A DNA stretch of 64,000 nt from Actinomadura litoris (GCF_009733595.1 NZ_WOFH01000001.1:372001-436000), one strand, 5' to 3'; positions 1 through 12,318 are shown, numbered from the stretch's first letter. Notes: a model not told the origin generated them from the letters alone. Translations and numbers: made by a program.

Positions 1-151
1 GCATGGCCGAGACCGCCGCGCTCGCGGTGGCCAGTGCGGGGAAACCGGCCTCCTGGACGGCGGTCGCGCTGCCCGCGTCCCAGACGTTCGGCAGGAGCAG
101 CGGGTCACCGGGGCGGTGCAGGTCGCGAAGGCGCTGGGCGTGCTCGGTCAT
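1..151 (-). CDS. Isocitrate lyase/PEP mutase family protein, N-terminal part
   Basis: Only the first 50 codons are in the window; the gene runs off the left edge. The start ATG at 151 follows an AGGAG motif four bases upstream. The N-terminus contains RDLHRPGDPLLLPNVWDAGS and then FPALATASAA, the usual beginning of the isocitrate lyase/phosphoenolpyruvate mutase superfamily of TIM-barrel enzymes that make or break C-C or C-P bonds in 2-oxo or phosphonate substrates. The Mg-binding and catalytic loops are outside the window, so the substrate cannot be told. It lies 150 bases downstream of the cyclophilin gene on the same strand. Confidence 0.75.
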   Translation of the reverse strand, partial: MTEHAQRLRDLHRPGDPLLLPNVWDAGSATAVQEAGFPALATASAAVSAM

Positions 152-301
152 GATTCTCCTTCTGTCCTTTTTCAGGGGGACAGGTGAGGACGGTCGTCTG
201 TGACGACCTTCGTGTACCCGTCCGTCCGGAGAACCGAAGCGGGGCCGACCGAAATTCCGCCGCGCGCCGCCGTGCCGCGCCCGTGCCCGAACCCGAGCCG
301 C

Positions 302-982
302 TCAGCCCCGGGCGAAGACCTTGTAGATCTTGACGGGCTTGGCGGGCTCGCCGTCCTGCGGGCTGCTCCCGCCCGGCTTGATGCCGCCCTTGACGATCCG
401 GTCGAGCACGCCGAGGCCGTGCGTGACCTTGCCCAGGACGGTGTAGGCGGGCGGGATGTCCGCGCGGGAGTGGACGAGGAAGAACTGGCTGCCGTTGGTG
501 TCGGGCCCCCAGTTGCCCATGGCGACCGTCCCGCGCGGGTAGGTCTCCTTGCCGGTCAGCTCGTCGTCGAACTCGTAACCGGGGCCGCCCTTCTCGGCGG
601 CGTAGATGTCGCCGCACTGGAGGACGCCGAGCCGCGCCGAGTTCGTCAGCCGCCAGCACCGCGTGCGGTCGTAGAACCGCTGCCGGGTCAGGCTCGCGAA
701 GTTGTGCACCGCGCAGGGCGCGTTCCCCCGGTCCATCCGGATGCTGACGGCGCCGAAGTTGGTGATCAGGACGACGTCGACCTTGCCGTGGGCGCGAGCC
801 TTGGAGCGCGGCGCGCGCACGGGCTTGGCCGCCGGGTTGTCGGGCGTGGGCGTGAAGACGCACCGCACCTGCTTCCCGCCGTGCCCCGGCGAGGCGGGGG
901 CCGCCTGCGCGGCGCCCGCCGGGACGAGCGCGGCGGCGACGGCTGCGGCCAGGGGGGCGGTGACTGTCCAGCGCGGTCTCAT
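302..982 (-). CDS. Secreted cyclophilin-type peptidyl-prolyl cis-trans isomerase
   Basis: The 226-residue protein begins with a Sec-type signal peptide (Arg near the start, an alanine-rich core, then AQAAPA). The mature part is a single cyclophilin domain: VDVVLITNFGAVSIRM as the first strand, AVHNFASLTRQRFYD, the GTVAMGN strand, NGSQFFLV, and a C-terminal YTVLGKVTHGL. Cyclophilins catalyse proline isomerisation during folding; this one should act outside the membrane. The N-terminal strand is preceded by a basic spacer rich in Arg and Lys. The ATG at 982 faces a divergent esterase gene, so 983-1158 carries both promoters. Confidence 0.9.
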   Translation of the reverse strand: MRPRWTVTAPLAAAVAAALVPAGAAQAAPASPGHGGKQVRCVFTPTPDNPAAKPVRAPRSKARAHGKVDVVLITNFGAVSIRMDRGNAPCAVHNFASLTRQRFYDRTRCWRLTNSARLGVLQCGDIYAAEKGGPGYEFDDELTGKETYPRGTVAMGNWGPDTNGSQFFLVHSRADIPPAYTVLGKVTHGLGVLDRIVKGGIKPGGSSPQDGEPAKPVKIYKVFARG

Positions 983-1158
983 GCCGCCCCACGGTAGTGA
1001 TCGTCCGCGCCGCCCGGTAGTGGCAAATCACGACGAAGCGCGGCCGCGCCCGGCCCGCCAAGACCCCTGCTCAGCGGGCCGGGATCCGCGCATGGCGTGC
1101 CGCTCCGGGCTGGGTTAGCGTCGAGGTGATCATTCATCCCCGCCTTGAGGGAGTGCGC

Positions 1159-2187
1159 ATGCTGCCGTGGTCCGCCGACTTCGCCGGACGCCTGGAAGAG
1201 CACGTCGTCAGCAGCGAGCTGCTGCGCGGCAACCCGCTGAAGGACCCGCACGAGCGCCCGCTGCTGGTGTACGTCCCGCCCGGATACGACGACGACCCGT
1301 CACGGCGCTACCCCACCGTGTACGTGATCACCGGGTTCACCGGGCACGTCGGGATCTGGCGGAACCGGATGCCCTACCGCCGGCCGTTCCCCGAGACCGC
1401 CGACGCGGTGTTCGCCTCCGGTGAGGCGCCGCCCGCGATCGTCGTGTTCGTCGACGCGTGGACGGCGCACGGCGGCAGCCAGTTCCTCGACTCCCCCGGC
1501 ACGGGCCGCTACCACTCCTACATCTGCGACGAGCTGGTCCCGTGGGTGGACGCGCACTACCGGACGCTCGACGCGCCCGAGCGCCGGGCGATCAGCGGCA
1601 AGTCCAGCGGCGGCTACGGGGCGATGATCACCCCGATGCTGCGCCCGGACCTGTTCGGGGCGCTCGCGACGCATGCGGGCGACGCGCTGTTCGAGTACTG
1701 CTACCTGCCCGAGTTCCCCAAGTGCGTCCGGCACCTGCGCGGGTACGGCGGCGACATCTGGCGGTGGTGGGAGGACTTCCACGGCCGGGCGTCCTTCACC
1801 AAGCCCGAGGACATGGAGCTGCTCAACCTCCTCGGCATGGCGGTCTGCTACTCGGCGCGCGAGGACGGCACCCCCGACCTCCCCTTCGACCCGGTCACCG
1901 GGATCATCCGGCCGGAGGTGTGGGAGCGCTGGCTCGCGTGGGACCCGGTGCGGATGGTGCCGGGCCACGCCGAGGCGATGCGGTCGCAGCGCGCGATCTG
2001 GATCGACGGCGGGACGCGCGACGAGTGGTTCCTGGACGTGGGCGCGCAGGCGTTCCACCGGGCGCTGCTGGACGCGGGCGTGTCCGAGGACGTGATCCAT
2101 TTCGAGCTGTTCGACGCGGCCCACGGCGGCATCGACTACCGCTACCCGCTCGCGCTCTCCTGGCTCTGCCGGCGCATCGCGCCCTGA
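1159..2187 (+). CDS. Esterase family alpha/beta hydrolase
   Basis: This is an esterase-D-like (antigen 85/enterochelin esterase type) alpha/beta hydrolase. The nucleophile elbow is GKSSGGYGA. The acid is probably the Asp in DGGTRDEW and the histidine the one in AAHGGIDYR, near the C-terminus as the fold requires. YVPPGYDDD followed by YPTVYVITGFTG is the typical first half of the family. I start at ATG 1159, which has GAGGGAG 5-11 bases upstream; an in-frame GTG at 1126 would add 11 residues but has no clear ribosome site. There is no signal peptide, so it is probably cytoplasmic. The substrate is unknown. Confidence 0.85.
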   Translation: MLPWSADFAGRLEEHVVSSELLRGNPLKDPHERPLLVYVPPGYDDDPSRRYPTVYVITGFTGHVGIWRNRMPYRRPFPETADAVFASGEAPPAIVVFVDAWTAHGGSQFLDSPGTGRYHSYICDELVPWVDAHYRTLDAPERRAISGKSSGGYGAMITPMLRPDLFGALATHAGDALFEYCYLPEFPKCVRHLRGYGGDIWRWWEDFHGRASFTKPEDMELLNLLGMAVCYSAREDGTPDLPFDPVTGIIRPEVWERWLAWDPVRMVPGHAEAMRSQRAIWIDGGTRDEWFLDVGAQAFHRALLDAGVSEDVIHFELFDAAHGGIDYRYPLALSWLCRRIAP

Positions 2188-2285
2188 TCCCGAAACCAGA
2201 AATCGCCCTTCATAACCCGACAGACGCCGAACCGATATGAAATTGAAACCGGCGCCACGGGCCGCGCCGGTCGGGGAAGTCCAAC

Positions 2286-2316
2286 GGCGGGACGGGGTTC
2301 CGACGCCCCGCCCGCC
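2286..2316 (+). terminator. GC-rich stem-loop after esterase gene
   Basis: The left arm GGCGGGACGGGG pairs with CCCCGCCCGCC with one bulged base and an eight-base loop. It lies 99 bases past the esterase stop and has no T-tract, as is usual for actinomycete terminators. Confidence 0.5.
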
Positions 2317-2425
2317 TCGGCGGTTCCAGCACGCGGCGGGCCGGACGGGAAGGCCGGCCCGCCGGTCGCCCCTGTCCAGGAACGTTTTACGGGCCATCCA
2401 TTAACTTGCTCTGAAATTTTGAAAA

Positions 2426-2497
2426 TCCAGTACCAAATGGATTCATTGACTCTTTTCACACGCCGGGGTGCACTTCGGGACAGCTCATCCGGATGAG
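2426..2497 (+). promoter_or_regulatory. Shared promoter and operator element of the first M4 protease gene
   Basis: Bases 2426-2450 match 6757-6781 upstream of the second M4 gene at 23 of 25 positions; the core is CCAGTACCAAATGG and the block ends in TTGAC, a plausible -35 hexamer. A perfect 14-base palindrome, CTCATCCGGATGAG, follows at 2484-2497, 33 bases after the block. The second gene has the same arrangement with one mismatched pair. The surrounding 2188-2595 interval has no gene. Co-regulation of the two proteases is my inference. Confidence 0.6.
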
Positions 2498-2595
2498 TTC
2501 CCAGTCCTCGCTCGACGGACAGGGGTGTCGCGGAGCGTTCCAGGAGGGACGCGCCCGTGCCCCGCCCCGCCCGGGCACGTGGAAGGAGCACCCCT

Positions 2596-6688
<4,093 letters not shown>

Positions 6689-6756
6689 GACGGTGTCCGC
6701 CCAGGTCAACCGGTAATTTCAGGGGATTTCAGACCTTGACCGACAACTATTGAAAT

Positions 6757-6830
6757 TCCAGTACCAAATGGATTTGTTGACATCAACCAGCTCGCACGGT
6801 GAGCTTCTGGAACCAGCTCACCCGGTTGAG
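6757..6830 (+). promoter_or_regulatory. Shared promoter and operator element of the second M4 protease gene
   Basis: Bases 6757-6781 repeat the CCAGTACCAAATGG...TTGAC block of 2426-2450. A near-palindrome, CTCACCCGGTTGAG, at 6817-6830 corresponds to the perfect palindrome at 2484-2497. The element lies about 230 bases before the GTG start; the rest of 6831-7060 has no gene and would be a long untranslated leader if transcription starts near the palindrome. Confidence 0.6.
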
Positions 6831-7060
6831 TTCAACGTCCACCAGCACCCCAACGGCGTGGGGCCCCAGACCCGCGCCAAGCGTCCTGTGCCCCCGCAAC
6901 GGACGCTCGCGGATGCGGCCGCCCCCGCCCGGCCGCATCCGCGATCAGCCGACCTCGCGGGTCCACTCCTAGTCAACGCCGGGCGACAGCGGCGCCCGCG
7001 GCGACTCCCACAAGGACCTCCGCGGGCCAAGCGCCCCCGGCCCATGTAAGGAGCACCGCT

Positions 7061-9088
7061 GTGAGACACCAGACCGCGCTCGGGGCTGCGGCGATCAGCG
7101 CCGGCCTCGCCGTGGCGATGTCCGCCCCCGCTTCGAGCGCGAGCGCCACGCCCGCGCCGCCCACCCCCTCCCCCAAGGCGGCCGCAGCCTCCGCCGACCG
7201 GTTCGTGTCCGCCGGTCAGGCACCCGTCCACGCGTCCCCCCAGGACAAGATCGTCCGCCGTGGCGTCACGTCCGGGACCGGAGGACTCCAGTACGTCTCC
7301 TACGACCGCACCCACGCCGGTCTGCCCGTCCGCGGCGGCGACTTCGTCGTCGCCACCGACGCCGCGGGCAAGGTCCTCAGCACCTCGACCACCCAGACCG
7401 GCGAGCTGACGGTCTCCACCACCCCGTCGCTGACCGCGGCCAGGGCCGCCGCGATCGCCCGCACGCAGATCACGCGGCCCAAGAGCACGACGACGCCGAC
7501 GCTGTCCGTCCTGGCCGAGGGCAACGGGCGACTCGTGTACGAGACGGTCGTCCGCGGCTTCAACCGCCCGCCGGGCTCCTACGGCTTCGGCCCGCACGGT
7601 TCCTACGGGTTCCGCCCCGGCGGTTCCTACGGCTTCGGCCCGGGCGGCTCCTACGGCTTCGCCGGCCCCCCAGGCTCGTACGGCTTCGCGGGTCCCCCCG
7701 GCTCGTACGGCTTCGCCCCCGCCGGCTCCTACGGCTTCGCCGGGCCTCCCGGTTCCTACGGCTTCGCCGGGCCTCCCGGCTCGTACGGCTTCGCCGGCCC
7801 CCCTGGGTCCTACGGCTTCGCCGGCCCGACCGGCTCCTATGGCTTCGCTGGCCCGCCCGGGTCCTACGGTCTCGCGGGCCCGCCCGGCTCGTACGGGCTC
7901 GCCGGCCCCAAGGGCTCGTACGGCTACGGCCCGCGCGGGTCCTACGGGTTGGCCGCGCTGCCCGAGCGTCCGTCCAGGCTGCACGTGATGGTGGACGCGA
8001 AGACCGGCAAGGTCGTCCGCACCTGGGACGAGGTCGTCGACGTGAACGACGACCAGTCCTACTACCACGGCGGCCGCACCAAGCCGACCCACATCGACAC
8101 GTCCGGCTCCAACGGCCGGTACACGCTGAGCGACGCGCGCCGTCCGGGGATCAGCTGCGGCGCCGAGAACGGCACACCGCTCAGCGGCACCGACGACGCG
8201 TGGGGCAACGCCGACGGCACCGACCTGGAGACCGCCTGCGTCGACGCCATGAAGGCGGCGCAGGCCGAGTTCGACATGGTCAAGGCATGGCTCGGACGCA
8301 ACGGCCTGGACGGCAACGGGCGCGGCTGGCCCATGAAGGTCGGCCTCCGGGACGTCAACGCGTACTGGGACGGCAGCTCCGCCTACTTCGGCCGCAACCA
8401 GCATGGCACGCGCCAGGCGACCCCGACCGACGTCGTCGCGCACGAGCTCGGCCACGGCATCTTCCAGTCCACGCCCGGCGGCTCGGGCGGCAGCAACGAG
8501 AAGAGCGGCCTGAACGAGTCGACCGGCGACATCTTCGGCGCCCTCACCGAGTGGTACCTGAACGAGCCGAGGGTGGACGAGAAGTTCGAGGGCACGGTCG
8601 CCCTCCTGAACTACGACCCGCCGGACTTCGAGGTCGGCGAGGAGGTCGACCTGGTCGGCTCCGGACCGATCCGGAGCATGTCCGACCCGACCACGGCCTC
8701 CCGCAGCCACCCCCTCTGCTACGGCCCGGACGTGCCCCCCATGGAGCCGCACGCGGCGGCCGCCATCCAGAACCACTGGTTCTACCTGCTGGCCGAGGGC
8801 TCCAACGCCAACGACCCCAAGAACGGACGGCCCAACAGCCCGACCTGCAACAAGATGGTGGTGACGGGCGTCGGCCTCAAGAAGGCCGGACAGATCTTCA
8901 TGGCGACCCTCAACATGAAGACCTCCAACTGGACGCACACCGCCGTCCGCAAGGCCTCCCTCCAGGCCGCCCTCAACCTGGCGAAGTCCGGCGCGCTGAC
9001 GTGCACCGACTTCACCCGCACCCGGGACGCGTGGGAGGCCGTGCGCGTCCCCCGAGCCAGCGGCGAGCCCACCACCTGCACGGGCTGA
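7061..9088 (+). CDS. Secreted M4 metallopeptidase with collagen-like Gly-X-Y insert in the propeptide
   Basis: The 675-residue paralogue of the first M4 protease starts with nearly the same signal peptide (RHQTALGAAAISAGLAVAMS) at GTG 7061, after AAGGAG. Catalytic residues are intact: H461-E-L-G-H465, E486 in LNESTGD and H564 in EPHAAAAIQNHWFY. Two things differ. The C-terminal beta domain and Ig-like part are absent, the protein ending just after the catalytic domain. And about 125 residues (170-297), built from fifteen GSYG-containing units, are inserted in the propeptide between TVVRGFNR and RLHVMVDAKTGKVV, where the first protease has only SGHQKRAETK. The insert should leave with the propeptide unless it has a cell-surface role. 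Confidence 0.93.
   Translation: MRHQTALGAAAISAGLAVAMSAPASSASATPAPPTPSPKAAAASADRFVSAGQAPVHASPQDKIVRRGVTSGTGGLQYVSYDRTHAGLPVRGGDFVVATDAAGKVLSTSTTQTGELTVSTTPSLTAARAAAIARTQITRPKSTTTPTLSVLAEGNGRLVYETVVRGFNRPPGSYGFGPHGSYGFRPGGSYGFGPGGSYGFAGPPGSYGFAGPPGSYGFAPAGSYGFAGPPGSYGFAGPPGSYGFAGPPGSYGFAGPTGSYGFAGPPGSYGLAGPPGSYGLAGPKGSYGYGPRGSYGLAALPERPSRLHVMVDAKTGKVVRTWDEVVDVNDDQSYYHGGRTKPTHIDTSGSNGRYTLSDARRPGISCGAENGTPLSGTDDAWGNADGTDLETACVDAMKAAQAEFDMVKAWLGRNGLDGNGRGWPMKVGLRDVNAYWDGSSAYFGRNQHGTRQATPTDVVAHELGHGIFQSTPGGSGGSNEKSGLNESTGDIFGALTEWYLNEPRVDEKFEGTVALLNYDPPDFEVGEEVDLVGSGPIRSMSDPTTASRSHPLCYGPDVPPMEPHAAAAIQNHWFYLLAEGSNANDPKNGRPNSPTCNKMVVTGVGLKKAGQIFMATLNMKTSNWTHTAVRKASLQAALNLAKSGALTCTDFTRTRDAWEAVRVPRASGEPTTCTG
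7568..7951 (+). repeat. Tandem repeat encoding a collagen-like (Gly-X-Y) segment
   Basis: Fifteen copies of a GSYG motif occur in 8- or 9-residue units. In the 9-residue form (GFA GPP GSY) glycine falls at every third position, the collagen pattern; about 22 uninterrupted triplets run through the second half. The 8-residue units break the register near both ends. Codons vary between copies (ggc/ggg, tcc/tcg), so the array is not a very recent expansion. Confidence 0.9.
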
Positions 9089-9094
9089 CCGCGG

Positions 9095-9135
9095 ACGGCC
9101 GTACGGGGCGATCTCGGCCCGTCCCGTGCGGCCGT
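9095..9135 (+). terminator. Stem-loop directly after second M4 gene
   Basis: ACGGCCGTACGGG (9095-9107) pairs with CCCGTGCGGCCGT (9123-9135) with one G-T pair and a 15-base loop, beginning seven bases past the stop codon. Confidence 0.65.
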
Positions 9136-9162
9136 CGTTCCCACGGGGACCCGCCCCCCGCC

Positions 9163-9201
9163 GGGCCCTCGGCGCCACCCTGTCCTCGGCGCCGAGGGCC
9201 C
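9163..9201. terminator. Perfect 14-bp stem-loop between convergent genes
   Basis: GGGCCCTCGGCGCC (9163-9176) and GGCGCCGAGGGCCC (9188-9201) are exact reverse complements with an 11-base loop. It lies between the plus-strand M4 gene and the minus-strand gene ending at 9236, so it may serve both. Confidence 0.7.
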
Positions 9202-9235
9202 CTCAACATCTGGCCGCATGACAGGCCACCCTGGA

Positions 9236-9517
9236 TCAACGGGTGAGCCGCCGGGCGACGTCGAGATGCGGCTCGGCCACCGTGCGCGGCACGAACAGCT
9301 TGCACACGCGCCCGTGAATGGTGCAGTTCCACCACCCCGACGAGACGTCGTCACTGTGCGCGGCACCGACGATCTCACGGGTCTTGATATCGGCGACGAT
9401 GAAGGCTTCCTCATCACCGATGAACTCATACTTGCCGTCGATCTGATACCTGTCATCCACCGGCTCGGGCCTTTGTGGTGTGAACCAGAGCGCCGTCCAA
9501 GGATTGGGCACGATCAC
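9236..9517 (-). CDS. Hypothetical protein
   Basis: A 93-residue protein read from GTG 9517 (preceded by GGAAAGG); a second in-frame GTG is at 9511. It contains PNPWTALWFTPQ, YEFIGDEEAFIVADIKTRE, and WWNCTIHGRVCKLFVPRT. The alternating strands and several Trp/Cys residues suggest a small beta-rich fold. I do not recognise a family. It is the last of a series of minus-strand genes below an XRE regulator. Confidence 0.55.
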   Translation of the reverse strand: MIVPNPWTALWFTPQRPEPVDDRYQIDGKYEFIGDEEAFIVADIKTREIVGAAHSDDVSSGWWNCTIHGRVCKLFVPRTVAEPHLDVARRLTR

Positions 9518-9662
9518 GCCTTTCCTACGAAGTGGGCGTGGCGTTCCGGCCGCCGCGCCGTCCGCACGGAGCAAAAGCACGGCGGCGCGGGGTCCACGGG
9601 GGGCAGGACCCCGACGCCGCCGTGGTGAATGCGACAGCCCAGCCGCCGCACCCACGCCTGTG

Positions 9663-9971
9663 TCATTCATGGGCCCACACAACCGAGCCGCTGTCCCCAT
9701 CCAGCCGCGCCTCCCCCACCACGCGAACGTCGCGATACACCCCGGCCACCAGGCTCAGCTCGACCTCGCGAACAATCCCGACCGCGCCAGGAGCACCCTC
9801 GCGGAGGGCGGCGTCAACCTCCCGAAAAGCGCGCTCCCGCGCATCGGTGACACCCCCCATGCCGAGGGCGGAGGTCCTGACGTCCCATGCGTAGATGGCG
9901 GGTGCCCTATGCCCATGTGTGGCCATGAGGGCGTCCGCTTGATACTTGGCGACCGTCTGCGACTTGGCCAT
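9663..9971 (-). CDS. Hypothetical protein downstream of XRE regulator
   Basis: A 102-residue protein starting MAKSQTVAKYQADALMATHG and ending SGSVVWAHE. The middle has an acidic, helical stretch (TDARERAFREVDAALREG). No signal peptide or membrane segment is evident, and I do not recognise the family. There is no ribosome site before ATG 9971. It lies 57 bases past the XRE gene, separated from it by a perfect inverted repeat (10003-10023), which may be its operator. Confidence 0.6.
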   Translation of the reverse strand: MAKSQTVAKYQADALMATHGHRAPAIYAWDVRTSALGMGGVTDARERAFREVDAALREGAPGAVGIVREVELSLVAGVYRDVRVVGEARLDGDSGSVVWAHE

Positions 9972-10002
9972 AACGGAACGCTAAAGGGGGCCCCGACCAC
10001 CG

Positions 10003-10023
10003 AGGGACAGGGTTCCTGTCCCT
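10003..10023. promoter_or_regulatory. Perfect inverted repeat between XRE gene and downstream hypothetical gene
   Basis: AGGGACAGG and CCTGTCCCT are exact complements around GTT. The repeat begins five bases past the XRE stop codon and 32 bases before the next gene's start, so it may be a terminator for the regulator gene or an operator for the small gene. Confidence 0.5.
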
Positions 10024-10027
10024 TGCG

Positions 10028-11260
10028 TCAGACGAGTACGCCGATGCGGTCCGCCAGGTCACGGGCGGCACGGCGCAGGTTGGACGGGCCTTCTGCCAGC
10101 TCCAGCGTCATGCGCTTGGCGAAGCCGTTGTAGCGGATCGTCTCGGGCGCGGCAGCGAAGGCGTCGTTCAGCGCGCCGAGCGTCGCGTGCCCGTCCCCGG
10201 CGAGTTGCCAGGCGCGTGCGACCTCGATCAGGTGTCGCCCCTTACGCGGTTGCGACGGGATCGCCGCGTCCGCGAAGCGGGTCGCCTGTCGGCGGGCCTC
10301 ACCGCCCTGGCGCGCCTCGACCGCCACCGTGACCGCGTGTGCTCCCATGACGACCCGCGAGAACGAGGTCATCGGCTCGTAGAAGCCGCTGGGCAACCGG
10401 CGGGCGATCTCGTCGGCGCGCTCCCACCAACCCCACGCCGTCCCACGCTGGCCCGCACGGGCCGCCGTGTACGCGGCCTCGTGGTGCAGCGCCCCCCACA
10501 GGGCGCGCAGCTCCGTGGTGGCCGTCCCGATATGCGGTTCGAGCAGTTCGAGGCCCTGGCGGTTGACCCCTTCGGCGGCATCGAAGTCGTTCACGTCGCG
10601 GTGCGCCTGAACCGCGAGCCACACCGCCCCGGCGAAGGCGCTCGGGTCCTCGGATTCCTCGGCCGCCATGATGCCGCGCTCGGCGACGCGCCAGAGCAGA
10701 TCGGACGCGGGCTGGTAGGCGAGGAAGAACTGCGCGAGGTTGTACACACCGGCGAGGAGCGCCAATGCCCGACGCCGGTCCGCACCCTCGTACGCCCGGA
10801 CGGCGCGCCTGGCGTCCCGGATCAGATCCGGCAGGAGTGCGCCGAGGACCGTCCGGTGGTCAGGGGCGGCATGCCGTGCCCGCCACGCCGCGTCGAGCCG
10901 CGCCCGGAGGTGGCCGAGGGGCGGCGGCCCGTCCCCGATCGGCACGACCACGGCGTTGATCGCGTCCCGGACGGCGGGGAGGGCCGGATGGCCGGGGCCA
11001 TGGAACATGGTGACCGGTAGCGCGCGTCCGCCCGTGAGTTCGGCGATGTCCCGGACTTTCAGGGCCTCCGCCAGCGTGAGCAGCATGGGCAGCTTCGGCT
11101 GCTGGATCTCACCGCGCTCGACCGCCTTGACCCACCGGACGCTCTTTCCGACCAGCCCGGCGAGGACCTCGCGCGACATTCCGCGCTTCCGCCGATAGAA
11201 CTGGATTTTCTGACCGACCGTCGGACCTTGATCTGCGGGAGGAGAACCACCATCGCGCAC
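10028..11260 (-). CDS. XRE-family regulator with TPR-like C-terminal region
   Basis: The 410-residue protein has an N-terminal Cro/C1 helix-turn-helix (about residues 14-75): GQKIQFYRRKRGMSREVLAG, then SVRWVKAVERGEIQQP. The remaining 330 residues are helical with alanine-rich, TPR-like repeats (for example RRRALALLAGVYNLAQFFLA and ALHHEAAYTAARAGQRGTAW). This is the architecture of the many actinomycete XRE regulators that sense a ligand through a helical superhelix. The start ATG at 11260 is the first Met of the frame. It is followed on the same strand by two small hypothetical genes. Confidence 0.85.
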   Translation of the reverse strand: MRDGGSPPADQGPTVGQKIQFYRRKRGMSREVLAGLVGKSVRWVKAVERGEIQQPKLPMLLTLAEALKVRDIAELTGGRALPVTMFHGPGHPALPAVRDAINAVVVPIGDGPPPLGHLRARLDAAWRARHAAPDHRTVLGALLPDLIRDARRAVRAYEGADRRRALALLAGVYNLAQFFLAYQPASDLLWRVAERGIMAAEESEDPSAFAGAVWLAVQAHRDVNDFDAAEGVNRQGLELLEPHIGTATTELRALWGALHHEAAYTAARAGQRGTAWGWWERADEIARRLPSGFYEPMTSFSRVVMGAHAVTVAVEARQGGEARRQATRFADAAIPSQPRKGRHLIEVARAWQLAGDGHATLGALNDAFAAAPETIRYNGFAKRMTLELAEGPSNLRRAARDLADRIGVLV

Positions 11261-11398
11261 AGGCCCCGCACCTTCCGTGAGACGTCGCGACCTCAGAGTA
11301 AGCCGCCCATCCTCGTCCCGTCACGGAATCACGGGGAGGGCGCGGTGGGTAGGCCGGGCCATAGCGTCGCGTGCTTGGCGAAGCTGGCGAATGTGGGG

Positions 11399-11659
11399 TT
11401 ATGCGGGCTTTTTCGCCTGGGGTTGGTTGCGGTCGAAGAGGGCGGCGGCGCCGAGCAGGAAGATCTGGGTGATCATTCGGTCGGGCCTGCGCTGCTTCCA
11501 GGCGGTGGCCAGCAGACCTCGGTGGGCGGCCAGGTGGAGGGCGAGCGTGTCGTGGCCGAGGTTGTGGGCCCGGCCGAAGTGGCGGTAGGCGGCGGCGAGG
11601 TCGCGGGTCGCCAGTGCCGCCCGGCCTTGGGCCATCTCGGAGTCGTAGCCGCCGGTCAC
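11399..11659 (-). CDS. DUF3703 family protein
   Basis: An 86-residue protein matching what I know of DUF3703: ARAALATRDLAAAYRHFGRAHNLGH-like helices, then LALHLAAHRGLLATAWKQRR and QIFLLGAAALFDRN (first motif slightly paraphrased; the encoded text reads QGRAALATRDLAAAYRHFGR). It is a small helical protein of unknown function. It begins 16 bases after the TetR gene on the same strand, so the two probably form an operon, and DUF3703 is a likely target or partner of that regulator. Confidence 0.75.
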   Translation of the reverse strand: MTGGYDSEMAQGRAALATRDLAAAYRHFGRAHNLGHDTLALHLAAHRGLLATAWKQRRPDRMITQIFLLGAAALFDRNQPQAKKPA

Positions 11660-11675
11660 CGTTCCTCCTGAGGGG

Positions 11676-12275
11676 TCACAGGCCCTGGACCAGTAGCTGG
11701 AACGCCTCGTCGATGAGGGCGTCCAGCGGACGCGGGTCGACGCGGCCTCGGTTCTCGGCCACCTGCAATGCCGCGAAGGCGGCGCCGACGAGCATGGCCG
11801 GGTAGAGGCCCTCGGATCGGGGTGGGCCGATCCGCTTTGCGATCTCGGCGGCCAGGGCCGCCATCGTGGTGTCGACCTGGTCGAGGTTCATCCTGGAGAA
11901 CAGTTCGGGGTGGCGCCGGTACAGCTCCTGGAGCAGTTCCCATTCCTCGCCCAGATGCGCGAAGTCGGCCGCGTGCGCCATCGCCTTGATGACCTCGCGC
12001 ATCGCCAGAGCGGGGGGCTCGGTGGAGGGTCGGGCCCGCAGTTCGGCGACGATCTCCTCGGTCGTCCACTGGTGCGGCTCGATCGAGAACGCCTGGTCCT
12101 TGGTCGTGAAGTAGTTGAAGAACGTCCGCGGCGAGATGTCGGCCGCCTCGCTGATCTCCTCCACGGTCACCGCGTCGGGCCCGCCCCGCTCCAGTGCCAG
12201 CCGGACGGCCGCGCCGCGGATCGCCACGCGACGCGCGACGCGGCGCCTTTCGCGTCGCCCTTCTCCCGCCTCCAT
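11676..12275 (-). CDS. TetR-family transcriptional regulator
   Basis: From ATG 12275 the protein is 199 residues. Its N-terminal helix-turn-helix is VTVEEISEAADISPRTFFNY, a standard TetR motif, followed by an alanine-rich ligand-binding domain. A longer frame from TTG 12311 exists, but it would translate the inverted repeat at 12279-12311, which I read as promoter and operator. With -35 TTGCAG and -10 TACTCT 17 bases apart on the minus strand, transcription would start close to the ATG, giving a leaderless message. It probably represses itself and the DUF3703 gene. Confidence 0.85.
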   Translation of the reverse strand: MEAGEGRRERRRVARRVAIRGAAVRLALERGGPDAVTVEEISEAADISPRTFFNYFTTKDQAFSIEPHQWTTEEIVAELRARPSTEPPALAMREVIKAMAHAADFAHLGEEWELLQELYRRHPELFSRMNLDQVDTTMAALAAEIAKRIGPPRSEGLYPAMLVGAAFAALQVAENRGRVDPRPLDALIDEAFQLLVQGL

Positions 12276-12278
12276 GAC

Positions 12279-12311
12279 TTGCAGAGTATGCAAAAAGTGC
12301 ATGCTCTGCAA
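12279..12311 (-). promoter_or_regulatory. TetR operator overlapping its own promoter
   Basis: Arms TTGCAGAGTATGCA (12279-12292) and TGCATGCTCTGCAA (12298-12311) are complementary with one mismatch around a five-base spacer. On the minus strand the repeat contains TTGCAG and TACTCT 17 bases apart, good -35 and -10 candidates, just upstream of the TetR ATG. Confidence 0.7.
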
Positions 12312-12318
12312 ATACGGG

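Noticed and set aside
6818..9178. Minus-strand 786-codon frame rich in Ala/Gly repeats
   Set aside because: It is antisense of the collagen-like M4 gene; its apparent repeat is only the complement of the GSYG array.
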